A stretch of 64,000 nt of DNA from Caldimonas mangrovi (GTDB taxonomy: Bacteria; Pseudomonadota; Gammaproteobacteria; Burkholderiales; Burkholderiaceae_C), in the NCBI RefSeq assembly GCF_023721835.1, contig NZ_JAMKFE010000009.1:1-64000 (forward strand), read 5' to 3'. The notes beneath the pieces were generated by a model that saw nothing but the letters and a program-made list of their open reading frames with translations, did not search any database and was not told the origin of the DNA. Shown piece by piece: positions 35,800-45,520 of the stretch (position 1 is its first letter; each line of letters starts with the position of its first letter). The translations under genes were made by a program, and so were the position numbers.

Positions 35800-36620
35800 T
35801 GCTCGCACTGACCGCGCACCTGTTGCACAGCCAAGGCGGCCGTTCCTACCAGGAAGACGCCTACGGCTACCGCGTGATGCAGGACATCGCCTGCCTGGTC
35901 GTTGCCGACGGTGCCGGTGGGCATGGCGGCGGCGATCTCGCGTCGAAGCTGGTGGTGCGCGCCATCCTCGAGCAGCACGCGATCCAGCCGCATTGCTCGA
36001 TCGAGGCCGCTGCAGCACTGATGCAGCACGCCCAGCAGGTGGTGCTGGCGGGCCAGCGCAAATTTTCGCAGTACCCCGACATGCGTTCGACCGTCGTGAT
36101 GGCGCTCATCGACCTGCAGTCGGGCCGTGCAGTGTTCGGCAATGTCGGCGACTCGCGTGCCTATTGGTTCCACGACGCTGCCTTGCTGCTGCAGACGCGC
36201 GACCACAGCCTGGTGCAACAGATGGTCGAGGCGGGCATGATCGCGCGCGAACAGATGCGTACCCGCAAGGAGCGCAGCGTGCTGACCAGCTCGCTCGGCA
36301 GCCCCGGCGAACTCGAGCCCTACGTCTATGAACTGGAGAACGCCGCAGCGCATGGCGATGTGCTGCTGCTGTGCACCGACGGTCTGTGGGAGTACGTGCA
36401 GGAGGATGAAATGCAAGACGTGCTGCGCCTGAACCAGGACGGCGACCGCTATCTCGCGTACTTCGAGCACTGGGTGCAGCAGCGCGCGCCACAGAACTGC
36501 GACAACTTCACGGGGCTGATGGCCGTCTTCGGCCGCGGAGCATCCGAACCCGACAGCACCATCGACCCCGAAACCACCGTCATCGCCCGGTTGGACCCGT
36601 TCGGCGGCAGCCCCGCGTGA
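35799..36620 (+). CDS. pppA: PP2C-family serine/threonine phosphatase (PppA/Stp type)
   Basis: A 273-residue metal-dependent phosphatase. Metal-binding motifs are present: RSYQEDA (E19, D20), VADGAGGHGGG (D37-G38), VGDSRAY, LCTDGLWEYV and CDNFTGLM. In Pseudomonas PppA removes the activating phosphate from Fha and so turns the T6SS off. The TGATG junction with tagH shows translational coupling of regulator and eraser. The matching kinase (PpkA) is not in this window. Confidence 0.9.
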   Translation: MLALTAHLLHSQGGRSYQEDAYGYRVMQDIACLVVADGAGGHGGGDLASKLVVRAILEQHAIQPHCSIEAAAALMQHAQQVVLAGQRKFSQYPDMRSTVVMALIDLQSGRAVFGNVGDSRAYWFHDAALLLQTRDHSLVQQMVEAGMIAREQMRTRKERSVLTSSLGSPGELEPYVYELENAAAHGDVLLLCTDGLWEYVQEDEMQDVLRLNQDGDRYLAYFEHWVQQRAPQNCDNFTGLMAVFGRGASEPDSTIDPETTVIARLDPFGGSPA

Positions 36621-36672
36621 GTGCGGCACCGGCTCCAACGCACGTTATCTCGAACACAGAGGAGAGAACACC

Positions 36673-37584
36673 ATGAACGCACGCGTACCCTTCGTCCTTC
36701 GAGCCGTCGCCGCCGCCTGCCTGTTCGGCAGCCTGGCCGCCTGCGGTGACAAGCCGTCCGAGGCGCCGACGTCTCAGCAGGTCGGCGCCGATGCGGCGGC
36801 GCCGGCCGGCAACGCCGTGCTGTTCGAGGCCAACCAGACCGTCGCGGTCACCGGGCCCGCCTTCGTCGAATGGCGCGACCAGATGATCGCGCAAGGTGGC
36901 GACGGCAAGCTGCTGGAGGTGACCGGCCGCGTCTACGCGAACGAGAAGAGCGAGACTGGCGAAGACCTCGGCCAGGCACGCGCCGAGGCCGCGAGCATTC
37001 TTTTCATGGAAAAGCTGGATCCAGGGCGCATCGTGTTGAAGTCTGTACCTGCCGGGACCGAGGCGCCCACGGGCCGCTTCGAGGCGGTCAGTTTCCAATG
37101 GGTCGACGCCCCGGCGGCTGCCGTGGCCGCTGCGCCTGCACCGGCCGAAGCCAGCGCTGCGGCAACCACCACGGTCGCCGCCGCCCCGGTTGCGGCCCCC
37201 GCGGCAGAGCCCGCACCCGCTCCCGCGCCGGCTCCGGCGCCCGCGGCGGCCGACTTGGTGCGCTCGCTGGTGCTCTACTTCAACACCGGCAGCACCAGCC
37301 CCCGCCTGAGCGCCGCCGAACGCAAGCAATTGCAGGCGCTGGTCGCGACGGCCGGCAGCGGCAACATCGTCGTGGTGGGTCACGCCGACAATCGCGGTGT
37401 GCCCGAACTCAACCAATCGCTGAGCGCTGCCCGCGCCGATGCCGTCAAACGCCTGCTCGTGGGCCTGGGTGCGAAGACCGATGTCGTGCAGGCCAGTGCG
37501 CAAGGCGACGGGCAACCGGCCGCCAGCAACGACGACGCCGAAGGGCGGGCAAAGAACCGCCGGGTCGAAGTGTCGGTGATGTAA
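36673..37584 (+). CDS. OmpA-family lipoprotein
   Basis: A 303-residue lipoprotein: signal peptide ending SLAAC with lipidated Cys24, then a globular part with GRVYANEKSETGEDLGQARA, an Ala/Pro linker (about 145-195, APAPAPAPAPAAA), and a C-terminal OmpA peptidoglycan-binding domain (VVGHADNRGVPELNQSLS; AKNRRVEVSVM). It probably ties outer membrane to cell wall. It follows pppA by 52 bases at the end of the T6SS cluster; tssL already has its own OmpA domain, so this may be an extra envelope anchor or unrelated. It converges with the histidine kinase gene. Confidence 0.85.
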   Translation: MNARVPFVLRAVAAACLFGSLAACGDKPSEAPTSQQVGADAAAPAGNAVLFEANQTVAVTGPAFVEWRDQMIAQGGDGKLLEVTGRVYANEKSETGEDLGQARAEAASILFMEKLDPGRIVLKSVPAGTEAPTGRFEAVSFQWVDAPAAAVAAAPAPAEASAAATTTVAAAPVAAPAAEPAPAPAPAPAPAAADLVRSLVLYFNTGSTSPRLSAAERKQLQALVATAGSGNIVVVGHADNRGVPELNQSLSAARADAVKRLLVGLGAKTDVVQASAQGDGQPAASNDDAEGRAKNRRVEVSVM

Positions 37585-37631
37585 GTCGAAGCGGAGAGCC
37601 GGCGCGATGCCGGCCGCACGGCACATGCGCT

Positions 37632-39914
37632 TCAGTCGATCGGCTTGAAATGCTGGATCAGCACACGGCATTCGATGCCCTGCGGCGCCACTTCCTTCCA
37701 CTCCACGTCGCCGCCCAGCTGCTTCACGCGTTTGCGGATGCCGCCGAGCCCGAGGCCGTGCGACCAGGACGCGGGGTTCTTGCCGACGCCGTTGTCGCGC
37801 ACCACCAGTTCCAGCCGGTCCTGCTGTAGCGTGAGAGTCACGTCGACCCGGGTAGCGCGCGAATGGGCGATCGCGTTGTTGGCCAGCTCGCGCAGTACGC
37901 GCGTCAGCGCCGACCATTGCACGACGCCGAGCGGCACGTTGCGGTCGAAGCTGGCGTTCCAGCCCAGCTCGCATTCGGCCATGTCCAGCCGGTGCACGAG
38001 GTCGGTCTTCCACTCGGCAGCGGCGTCGGCGAGGTGATGGTTCTGCGCCGCCAGCCCGCGCGTCAGCGTCTTCAGGTCCTGCAAGGTGTGGCGGATGTAG
38101 TCTTCCATCTCGGGCGAGGGCGACTTGTACATCAGCGTCAACAGCCGGGCGCCGATGTCGTCGTGCAGGTCCTGCGCGAGCCGGGTTCGCTCCTCGGTCC
38201 GACCTTGCTCGACGGCCTTGTCGAATGCGACGGCGCGGCGCAGTTGCTCGAAGATCCTGTCGGTCAACCGCGCGTCTTCCGCCGTGAAGACCTTGCGGCC
38301 CCGGTGCGCGAAACGGATCACGATGGATCCCATGGTCGGTGCCGCTGCGTGCGGGTTCACCATGTTGGGGATCGGCACGACCAGCGTCGAGCCGTCGGTG
38401 ACCACGCGCGAACTCGTGGTGAGCTTGTCGACGACGTGTATCTCGAGCGGCTCGAACAACTCGCGCAGCAGACGTGTCAGCAACGGCGCCGTGCGCTCAG
38501 GCCGGGCTTCGACCTCGCGCGCAATCTTGTACAGCTGCTCGAACATCCGTTCCGTCGTGACGACGCTGCTGCCCATCAAACGGTCGAGCAGCCACTGTCG
38601 CGCACCGACATACAGGCCCAGCGAGACGAACAGCGCCAGCGTCACCGAGGTGACCTGCCCGAGCGAGAAGGCCGCCACGAACAGCAGGTCCAGCGAGGTC
38701 GCGACCGTCGTGATCGCTGCGAGCAGCGAGAACTCGCGCATCACCTGCTGCGACTTGGACAGGAAGGGAATCAGCAGCAGCAGGGATGCGAAGAACACGT
38801 ACCAGATCATCGAGCCGATGATCGAGATGTTCTGCTGGATGCCGGGTTGCCCGTCGGCCACGGCGACCGCCACGCTCAACAGCACCCAGGTGGCGACCGC
38901 AATCGAGCCGAAGCGGCGCAGCACCAGCGCGAACGGGTTCGGCTCCAAACGGTGCGACCAGGTCAGTACGACCATCGACGATGCCCCGAGCAGCGCGCCC
39001 ACCGATTGCACCCACCACCACACTCCAGGCAGCCAGCCGGCCGCAGCGAGCGCGATCAGCAGCGTCACGAGGGTCCAGACGGTCACGATCGCTGCCGCCG
39101 CATGCGGAATCCGCCGCGGATAGACCGAGGTCGCGTGGACAATGGCCGCGCCGGTGATCAGATCGAAAGCCAGCCGGCAATAGAGGTCCCAACCCACGAG
39201 GCTCGACGACCAGGCCAGGTTCAGTGTCGATTCGATCGCGATGAAGATCAGGTTGCCCGCCTGGCACAGCGCCATGGCGGCGTAGACACCGTTGCGGCGC
39301 CCTGGACGCGACAGCACGACCGCCATCGCAACGCTGTACACCACCAGCGCCAGCGCGCACAGCAGCCAGAACAGCAGGCCGAGCCCCGCCAGGCCACGGG
39401 GCTTGGGGCGCAACTCCAGCATCGTGCCGTCGTCGAAATGCAGGTGCAATGCAGGTTCGCCCAGCAGTCGCGCGAGCTGCTTCTGGGTTGCGAGGTACTC
39501 GCGGCTGCTCTCATCGTCGATGATCCAGCGTGCGGAGCGCTGCAGCGTCAATGCATCGACCGGCACCATGGGCCGATCCTCGGTCGACAAGCCGACGAGC
39601 GTCTTGCCCTGTGCGGACTTCAGCAGGCTGTCATGCGCGAGATGCAATTCCACCTTGCCGTTGCCGGTGGTGCGCCAGGTGGCGCCCATCTGCGCCTGAC
39701 CCGCCAGCCAGTAGGCCAGCGTGAAAACGCCCAGGCATCCGAGCAGGGCCGCACCGACCAGCAGGCGCAGCCGCCAGCCGAGCCAGCGGCTGGGCGGCGA
39801 GCGGTGGCCCAGGCTGCGGTCGAAGGCATTCCATTGCCCGGTACTCAGCAGCGCGTCCTGACCCGGCAGGGGCGAAGCGTCTGTGTCGGGCGGCAAAGTG
39901 GAGGGCGAGGTCAT
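37632..39914 (-). CDS. Membrane sensor histidine kinase (HisKA_3, NarX/DegS class)
   Basis: A 760-residue sensor. One N-terminal span (about 46-70) precedes a ~105-residue periplasmic loop, then a seven-span-like membrane module (about 178-450). The cytoplasmic part has a linker and a HisKA_3 dimerisation helix, RTEERTRLAQDLHDDIGARL, with phospho-acceptor His584. The HATPase part follows (LANNAIAHSRA; DNGVGKNPAS; HGLGLGGIRKRV). It lies 57 bases after the response-regulator gene and is surely its partner. Its position at the end of the T6SS cluster suggests, but does not prove, that it senses a cue for T6SS expression. Confidence 0.9.
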   Translation of the reverse strand: MTSPSTLPPDTDASPLPGQDALLSTGQWNAFDRSLGHRSPPSRWLGWRLRLLVGAALLGCLGVFTLAYWLAGQAQMGATWRTTGNGKVELHLAHDSLLKSAQGKTLVGLSTEDRPMVPVDALTLQRSARWIIDDESSREYLATQKQLARLLGEPALHLHFDDGTMLELRPKPRGLAGLGLLFWLLCALALVVYSVAMAVVLSRPGRRNGVYAAMALCQAGNLIFIAIESTLNLAWSSSLVGWDLYCRLAFDLITGAAIVHATSVYPRRIPHAAAAIVTVWTLVTLLIALAAAGWLPGVWWWVQSVGALLGASSMVVLTWSHRLEPNPFALVLRRFGSIAVATWVLLSVAVAVADGQPGIQQNISIIGSMIWYVFFASLLLLIPFLSKSQQVMREFSLLAAITTVATSLDLLFVAAFSLGQVTSVTLALFVSLGLYVGARQWLLDRLMGSSVVTTERMFEQLYKIAREVEARPERTAPLLTRLLRELFEPLEIHVVDKLTTSSRVVTDGSTLVVPIPNMVNPHAAAPTMGSIVIRFAHRGRKVFTAEDARLTDRIFEQLRRAVAFDKAVEQGRTEERTRLAQDLHDDIGARLLTLMYKSPSPEMEDYIRHTLQDLKTLTRGLAAQNHHLADAAAEWKTDLVHRLDMAECELGWNASFDRNVPLGVVQWSALTRVLRELANNAIAHSRATRVDVTLTLQQDRLELVVRDNGVGKNPASWSHGLGLGGIRKRVKQLGGDVEWKEVAPQGIECRVLIQHFKPID

Positions 39915-39971
39915 CGAAGCCTTCGGCGGGGACCGGTTGCGCCGAACCTCAGCGCGCGACCGTCGGAGCGG

Positions 39972-40721
39972 TTACACCAGCCCCTGCTTGCTCGCCAGCA
40001 CGGCTGCTTCGGCGCGGCTGGACACGTTCAGCTTCTTGTAGATCGACTTGATGTGGTCGTTGACGGTGAACCACTTGATGCCCATCAGGCTCGCGATCTC
40101 CTTGATCGTGAAGCCCTTGCTGAGGTACGTGAGCACCTCGTTCTCGCGTGGCGTCAGCCGCTCATAGTCGAGCTTGTCGGCCGGGTCCATCGGTATCGGC
40201 GGGTGCGCCGCCTGCGCGGGCGGGGTTTCGGGGTTGAAGCCGGAGTCGCCGTAGCGCCCGCCGCCGTAGTCGCCGTGCCGGAAGTGCGACAGCAGCCGGC
40301 GCGCAATGGCCGGGGACAGCGGAGGCTGTCCACGCACGATCTTCTGCAACTCCTCCACCAGCACCTCGAAGCGATCTTCCTTCAGCAGGTAACCGTCGGC
40401 GCCGCACTGCAGCGCCGGGAACAGGTGATCGTCGTCGGAATAGAGCGTCGTGATGACCTTGGTGGCGGGGTACTGTGTCAGTTGCGCCAACAACTCCAGC
40501 CCGTTGCCGTCGGGCAGTTCCAGGTCGAGCAGCATCAGCTTGAACGGGTCCGGCCCAGGATGGGCCGCGCGGCCCGGCTGCAGGCCGATATGACGGCGCG
40601 CGGTTTCCAGGTCACCGGCTTCGGTGATGGCAATGGCGTCGCTGAAGCTGTCCCGCACGACGCGGCACAGAAAGGCCCGGGCCACCGGGTTGTCTTCGAC
40701 GATCAGTACCTTGACGGCCAT
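39972..40721 (-). CDS. LuxR/NarL-type response regulator
   Basis: A 249-residue regulator. The receiver domain (about 1-125) has the acidic pair E9-D10, phospho-acceptor Asp66 (LMLLDLELPDG) and Lys114 (YLLKED). A Gly/Pro-rich linker (about 145-180) leads to a LuxR helix-turn-helix (LTPRENEVLTYLSKGFTIKE; WFTVNDHIKSIYKKLNVSSR). The start is the ATG at 40721 (MAVKVLIVEDN); in-frame upstream ATGs would add non-family residues. It is transcribed together with the kinase and is the best candidate in the window for binding the repeated TAGGG motifs ahead of T6SS genes. Confidence 0.9.
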   Translation of the reverse strand: MAVKVLIVEDNPVARAFLCRVVRDSFSDAIAITEAGDLETARRHIGLQPGRAAHPGPDPFKLMLLDLELPDGNGLELLAQLTQYPATKVITTLYSDDDHLFPALQCGADGYLLKEDRFEVLVEELQKIVRGQPPLSPAIARRLLSHFRHGDYGGGRYGDSGFNPETPPAQAAHPPIPMDPADKLDYERLTPRENEVLTYLSKGFTIKEIASLMGIKWFTVNDHIKSIYKKLNVSSRAEAAVLASKQGLV

Positions 40722-40823
40722 GGTGTGTGCGCGCTTCCCTTGATTCATGCAATGGTAGCGCAGGCCTCCATGCCGCCGACGGCGCGTCACCTGTTTGGGG
40801 GACCGGGGCCCCCCGAAGCGAGG

Positions 40824-41798
40824 TCAGGTGGTCAGGACGACCTTGCCGCGCACCTGACGTGCGGCCATCAGGTCGAAGGCATGTTTCAGTTCGCTCATCG
40901 GCAACTGGTGTTCGATGACCGGCTTGATCTTGCCCTGCGCATACCAGCCCGCCAGCTGCGCCAGCGCCGCCGAATTCTTCTTCGGCTCGCGTCTGGCGAA
41001 CTCGCCCCAGAACACCCCGACCAGCGAGGCGCCCTTGAGCAGCGGCAAGTTCAGCGGCAGCGCGGGGATGCTGCCTTGCGCGAAGCCGATCACCAGGTAG
41101 CGGCCTCGCCAGGCGATGGACCGGAACACCGGCTCGGCCAGGTCGCCGCCCACCGGGTCGTAGACCACGTCCGGACCTTTGCCGTCGGTCAGCGTCTTGA
41201 TCTGTTCGCGCAGGTCGCCGTGGCTGTAGTTGATCGTCGCATCGGCACCCAGCTCGCGGCACAGCGCGCATTTTTCGTCGGTCGATGCCGCAGCGATCAC
41301 GCGTGCGCCCGCGGCCTTGGCAATCTGGATGGCTGCCGTGCCGACACCGCCCGCAGCACCCAGCACCAGCACCGTCTCGCCCGGCTGCAGCGCCGCGCGG
41401 TCGATCAGACCGTGGTACGTGGTGCCATAGGTGCAAAGGAAGGCCGCCGCGTCGGGAAACGAGAACCCGCCCGGCAGCGGCATCAGCAGCGCTGCCGACA
41501 CCACTGCGTGCGTACCGAAGCCGCCGAGCCCGGCGAAAGCCGCCACCGCGTCGCCCGGCTGGAGATGGGTCACGCCTTCACCGACCACCTCGACGACGCC
41601 TGCGAATTCGGCGCCGGGCACGAAGGGCGTCGGCGGCTTCATCTGGTACTTGTTCTGCACGATCAGCAGGTCGGGAAAGTTCAGGCTTGCCGCCTTGATC
41701 GCCACCAGCACCTCGCCCGCCTTCGGCGTCGGCGTGGGGGCGTCTTTCCAGCTGAGGGCTTGCGGCCCGACAGGGTTGTCGCAGATCCAGGCTTGCAT
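40824..41798 (-). CDS. Quinone oxidoreductase-like NAD(P)H-dependent MDR enzyme
   Basis: A 324-residue zinc-free medium-chain dehydrogenase/reductase. Visible are the GroES-like start (KAASLNFPDLLIVQNKYQ; PFVPGAEFAGVVEVVGEG) and the nucleotide-binding GAAGGVGTAAIQIAKAAGAR. The zinc ligands of alcohol dehydrogenases are absent, which fits NADPH:quinone reductase relatives. AGGAG lies nine bases before the ATG at 41798. It diverges from surE. The actual substrate is unknown. Confidence 0.88.
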   Translation of the reverse strand: MQAWICDNPVGPQALSWKDAPTPTPKAGEVLVAIKAASLNFPDLLIVQNKYQMKPPTPFVPGAEFAGVVEVVGEGVTHLQPGDAVAAFAGLGGFGTHAVVSAALLMPLPGGFSFPDAAAFLCTYGTTYHGLIDRAALQPGETVLVLGAAGGVGTAAIQIAKAAGARVIAAASTDEKCALCRELGADATINYSHGDLREQIKTLTDGKGPDVVYDPVGGDLAEPVFRSIAWRGRYLVIGFAQGSIPALPLNLPLLKGASLVGVFWGEFARREPKKNSAALAQLAGWYAQGKIKPVIEHQLPMSELKHAFDLMAARQVRGKVVLTT

Positions 41799-41870
41799 AC
41801 GGGTCTCCTGAGTGTTGATCGATGATAGGCAGCCGGCGCGCCACCGGGCGTCACCGAGGTGACGAGTCAA

Positions 41871-41876
41871 TACAAT
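41871..41876 (+). promoter_or_regulatory. Putative -10 element of surE (leaderless start)
   Basis: TACAAT ends seven bases before the surE ATG and no Shine-Dalgarno sequence lies between. Transcription would begin at or next to the start codon. No strong -35 is visible. Confidence 0.45.
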
Positions 41877-41882
41877 CGCCCC

Positions 41883-42641
41883 ATGCGGATTCTTGTTGCC
41901 AATGACGACGGCTACCTCGCCCCCGGGTTGCAGGCGCTGGTGGAAGCATGCGCGGGCCTGGGCGACCTCGACGTCGTGGCGCCGGAACAGAACGCCAGCG
42001 GCACCTCCAACTCCCTGACGCTGCACCGGCCGCTGAGTGCATTCCGTGCACCAAACGGCTACACCTTCGTCAACGGCACGCCATCGGATTGCGTGCACGT
42101 CGCACTGACCGGGTTGCTGGAGCATCGGCCCGATCTGGTCGTCTCAGGCATCAACAACGGCGCCAACATGGGCGAGGACACGTTGTACTCCGGCACCGTC
42201 GCCGCCGCCATGGAAGGCTACCTGTTCGGCATCCCCGCGATCGCTTTCTCGCTGGTCGACAAGGGGTGGACGCATCTCGACAGCGCGGCCCGGGTGGCGC
42301 GCGACATCATCGAGCGTACGCTCGCGCAGCCGCCTTCACTCGGAGCCTACCTGCTCAACGTCAACATTCCGAACCTGCCACAGGCAGAACTGCACGAGCC
42401 GCTGCTCACGCGCCTGGGTCGGCGCCACGCCAGCGAAGGGGTGATCCGTCAGCTCAATCCACGTGGTGAACCGATCTACTGGATCGGCCCGTCCGGAGGG
42501 GCCCGGGAGGCCGGGCCCGGCACTGACTTCCACGCCGCGATGCAGGGCCACGTCTCCATCACGCCGCTGCAGGTCGACCTGACCGACCACGCGCGCATGC
42601 CGGCCTGGCAGACCTGGCTGGACGAAGGGGCGGTACGGTGA
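41883..42641 (+). CDS. surE: 5'/3'-nucleotidase SurE
   Basis: A 252-residue metal-dependent survival phosphatase. The N-terminal [10 protein letters not shown] (D8-D9 metal ligands), [10 protein letters not shown], and [20 protein letters not shown] are the family's active-site blocks. SurE dephosphorylates nucleoside monophosphates and short polyphosphates under stress. The first gene of the conserved surE-pcm-nlpD-rpoS cluster; its stop overlaps the GTG of pcm. Confidence 0.96.
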   Translation: MRILVANDDGYLAPGLQALVEACAGLGDLDVVAPEQNASGTSNSLTLHRPLSAFRAPNGYTFVNGTPSDCVHVALTGLLEHRPDLVVSGINNGANMGEDTLYSGTVAAAMEGYLFGIPAIAFSLVDKGWTHLDSAARVARDIIERTLAQPPSLGAYLLNVNIPNLPQAELHEPLLTRLGRRHASEGVIRQLNPRGEPIYWIGPSGGAREAGPGTDFHAAMQGHVSITPLQVDLTDHARMPAWQTWLDEGAVR

Positions 42642-43513
42642 GCGACGCCGGCAAGCCGCGTGCAGGCCGCAATTTTCCGTTGAGCCTCGACCAACTGACG
42701 CCGGTCGCGAAGACGATCGCCAGTCGCAAAACCGACGTCGCGGCAAGTGCCGCCGCGAATCTGTCGCGCGCGGCGGTGCCGGAGCGCAAGCCGGTCGTGC
42801 TCCGGCCCCAGCGCCCGTTGCACCAGGCCGCGCAGGACCGAGAGCGCCGCGTGAGCCCGGCGGGACTGGGCCTCGACTCCGAGCTCGTACGCTCGCGCAT
42901 GGTCGGCAAGCTGCGCACGCAAGGTGTGCGGGATGAAAAGGTGCTGGCCGCCATGCTTGCGGTGCCGCGCCATCTGTTCGTAGACACCGCGCTTGCAAAC
43001 CAGGCCTACGAGGATACGAGTCTGCCGATCGGCCTGCAGCAGACGATCTCGAAGCCGTCTGTGGTCGCGCGTATGATCGAGTTGATGCGCGGCGGGCGGG
43101 GTGACGCCCTGTTGCCGCGTGTGCTCGAGATCGGCACCGGGTGCGGCTACCAGGCTGCGGTGCTGGCGCATGTGGCGCGGCTGGTGATTTCGGTCGAGCG
43201 GCTGAAACCGCTGCACGACAAGGCGCGCGACCTGCTCGCGCCCTGGCGCATGGGCAACGTTCGGCTGGTCTATGGCGACGGCATGCGCGGTCACCCGCCC
43301 AACGCGCCGTACGACGGCATCATCGCGGCCGCAGGAGGTGGGGCGATACCCCCTGCGTGGCTCGAGCAACTCGCTGTCGGTGGGCGTCTGGTCGCGCCGG
43401 TGGCACGCGGCACAGGACAGGTGCTGGTGCTCGTCGAGCGGAACGAACGAGGCTTCGTGCATTCAGAGCATGAGGCCGTTCATTTTGTCCCCTTAAAATC
43501 CGGCACGACCTGA
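42638..43513 (+). CDS. pcm: Protein-L-isoaspartate O-methyltransferase
   Basis: A 291-residue repair enzyme that methylates isoaspartyl residues of aged proteins with SAM. The core starts near residue 83 ([20 protein letters not shown]) and shows [15 protein letters not shown] and motif [12 protein letters not shown]. The first ~80 residues are a basic, low-complexity extension that the ~208-residue enzymes lack. The GTG start overlaps surE (GTGA); an internal ATG at 42898 (MVGKLR) begins too late to be the real start. The extension may be genuine or partly a mis-set start. Confidence 0.93.
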   Translation: MSDAGKPRAGRNFPLSLDQLTPVAKTIASRKTDVAASAAANLSRAAVPERKPVVLRPQRPLHQAAQDRERRVSPAGLGLDSELVRSRMVGKLRTQGVRDEKVLAAMLAVPRHLFVDTALANQAYEDTSLPIGLQQTISKPSVVARMIELMRGGRGDALLPRVLEIGTGCGYQAAVLAHVARLVISVERLKPLHDKARDLLAPWRMGNVRLVYGDGMRGHPPNAPYDGIIAAAGGGAIPPAWLEQLAVGGRLVAPVARGTGQVLVLVERNERGFVHSEHEAVHFVPLKSGTT

Positions 43514-43555
43514 GTTCGTGCGTAGTTGCTCATGGTGTCCACTTCAGGAGTTTTG

Positions 43556-44443
43556 ATGAGTTTCAAGACGGGCGCTTGCATTGCAGCCGCCTTGCTGCTG
43601 GCAGCTTGCGCGTCCCCGACGCACCGCGCTCCGGTCGAAGACCGCAACGTGGCAGGTGGGCGCGTGCCTGCCGCAGTCGCCAATGGCGTGACGGCGCCGG
43701 CCGATCCGGCCAAGCCGCCGCCGCCCGGCATCGAGAACGCCGGCAAGCCCGGCTACTACTCGGTGAAGCCCGGCGATACGCTGATCCGCGTAGGCCTCGA
43801 AACGGGCCAGAACTGGCGCGACATCATGCGCTGGAACAATCTCGACAACCCGAACGTGCTTGAAGTCGGTCAGGTGCTGCGCGTGGTGCCGCTTGCAGCC
43901 GATCCGGCCGGCGTGTCGACGCGCCCCGTGGCGGTAGCGCGTGTCGAATCCCGGCCGCTGGACATCAAACCCGGCACGGCGGCGAGTGCACCGGCCGCCG
44001 CTGCGTCCGAGCCCGCTGTCACGCCGACCCCGGCGGCTCCTCCGCCGCCACCCGTGCAAGGCAAGGAAAGCGACGAGGACGTCAACTGGATGTGGCCGGC
44101 CGCCGGCAGCGTCATTGCCGGTTTCGACGAAGCGCGTAACAAGGGTTTGGGCATCAGTGGCAAGGCGGGCGATCCGGTGTACGCTGCGGCTGATGGGCGC
44201 GTGGTGTACGCTGGTTCCGGGCTGCGGGGTTACGGCAACCTGGTGATTGTCAAGCACAACAACAACTATCTGACGGCCTACGCGCACAACCAGACTCTCT
44301 TGGTCAAGGAGGATCAAACCGTGCGTCGCGGGCAAAAGATCGCCGAAATGGGCTCCACCGACACCGATCGGGTGAAGCTGCACTTCGAGATCCGTCGGCA
44401 AGGCAAGCCGGTCGACCCGGCCAAGTACCTGCCGCCGCGCTGA
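43556..44443 (+). CDS. nlpD: Murein hydrolase activator NlpD (LysM + degenerate M23 lipoprotein)
   Basis: A 295-residue lipoprotein: MSFKTGACIAAALLLAAC with lipidated Cys18. A LysM domain at about 66-110 (YYSVKPGDTLIRVGLETGQN) is followed by an Ala/Pro linker and a C-terminal LytM/M23 domain (GDPVYAAADGRVVYAG; RVKLHFEIRRQGKPVDP). The first zinc histidine of active LytM enzymes is replaced (GISGKAGD), so it should act as an amidase activator rather than an enzyme, as known for NlpD. AGGAG precedes the ATG at 43556. In other bacteria the main rpoS promoter lies within nlpD. Confidence 0.94.
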   Translation: MSFKTGACIAAALLLAACASPTHRAPVEDRNVAGGRVPAAVANGVTAPADPAKPPPPGIENAGKPGYYSVKPGDTLIRVGLETGQNWRDIMRWNNLDNPNVLEVGQVLRVVPLAADPAGVSTRPVAVARVESRPLDIKPGTAASAPAAAASEPAVTPTPAAPPPPPVQGKESDEDVNWMWPAAGSVIAGFDEARNKGLGISGKAGDPVYAAADGRVVYAGSGLRGYGNLVIVKHNNNYLTAYAHNQTLLVKEDQTVRRGQKIAEMGSTDTDRVKLHFEIRRQGKPVDPAKYLPPR

Positions 44444-44470
44444 GGCGCGCAACCGCGGGAGTCGATCGTG

Positions 44471-45493
44471 ATGACCAGGAAGCACGCTGAACCCAACGGG
44501 CATGCGCTTCCTGAGTCGGCGCTTGAGCCACTGCTCGATTCGGACGCGGTGGTTGCCTCCGAGCCGGCTGCTCTGCCGGACGGGGCCGAAGCAGTGGCCC
44601 CGGCGAACGGCCGAAACGGCATCGAATTCGAGGCCGGCGAGTCGGACATCGGCAACACGCTGCAGACTTATCTGCGAGAAATCCGCCGCACGCCGCTGCT
44701 GACACCCGAACAGGAATACGCCACCGCCACGCTTGCACGCGGGGGTGACTTCGGCGCGCGTCAGGCGATGATCGAGCACAACCTGCGGCTCGTCGTCAGC
44801 ATCGCAAAGAACTACCTCGGGCGTGGCTTGCCGCTGACCGACCTGATCGAAGAGGGCAATCTCGGCCTGATGCATGCGATCGGCAAGTTCGAGCCCGAGC
44901 GCGGCTTCCGCTTCTCGACCTACGCGTCATGGTGGATCCGTCAGAGCATCGAGCGGGCGATCATGCACCAGGCGCGTCTGGTGCGGCTGCCGGTGCACGT
45001 GGTACGCGAACTCAATCAGGTGCTGAAGGCTCGCCGCCAGCTCGAAGCCGAAGTAGCGCGACGGCAGGACGGCGAGAGGGCGGTGCGTGTCGAGGACGTG
45101 GCTGCCGTGCTAGGACGCCCCGTGCAGGAGGTGGCGGAACTGCTGAAGTTCGCGGAGACGCCGACGTCGCTCGATGCGCCGCTGGAGCGCGACAACTCCG
45201 AATCGATGATCGACATGGTGGCCGACGAGCAGGCGACTGACCCGATGGGCACGACGTTGTCGCACGAGGTCGAGCAGTTGCTCAACACCTGGCTCGGTGA
45301 ACTGAGCGACCGTGAACGCGAGGTGCTGTCGGGCCGCTACGGACTGCACGATCGCGAGCCCGAAACGCTGGAAGTGCTCGCCGAGCGGCTGGGGCTCACG
45401 CGTGAGCGCATCCGGCAGATCCAGCAAGAGGCGCTGCTCAAGCTCAAGCGCCGCATGATCCGTCACGGGGTCGACCGCGATTCGATCTTCTGA
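44471..45493 (+). CDS. rpoS: RNA polymerase sigma factor RpoS
   Basis: A 340-residue general-stress sigma factor: region 1.2/2.1 ([20 protein letters not shown]), region 2.3-2.4 ([20 protein letters not shown]), region 3 ([19 protein letters not shown]) and region 4 ([40 protein letters not shown]). The order nlpD-rpoS and the acidic, Ala-rich N-terminal extension fit RpoS rather than RpoD. GTG at 44468 and ATG at 44471 are both in frame behind GGGAG; I report the ATG. Confidence 0.95.
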   Translation: MTRKHAEPNGHALPESALEPLLDSDAVVASEPAALPDGAEAVAPANGRNGIEFEAGESDIGNTLQTYLREIRRTPLLTPEQEYATATLARGGDFGARQAMIEHNLRLVVSIAKNYLGRGLPLTDLIEEGNLGLMHAIGKFEPERGFRFSTYASWWIRQSIERAIMHQARLVRLPVHVVRELNQVLKARRQLEAEVARRQDGERAVRVEDVAAVLGRPVQEVAELLKFAETPTSLDAPLERDNSESMIDMVADEQATDPMGTTLSHEVEQLLNTWLGELSDREREVLSGRYGLHDREPETLEVLAERLGLTRERIRQIQQEALLKLKRRMIRHGVDRDSIF

Positions 45494-45520
45494 CCCACCG
45501 ACCGTCCCTTGTCCCCGACG

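Noticed and set aside
37598-37614. Hairpin GCCGGC-GCGAT-GCCGGC between the OmpA lipoprotein and the kinase as a terminator
   Set aside because: No T-run on either strand and GCCGGC is self-complementary, so pairing is weakly specific.
37863-41825. A 1320-codon open frame on the plus strand opposite the two-component genes and the oxidoreductase
   Set aside because: No start signals or domains; the opposing proteins carry full catalytic motifs.
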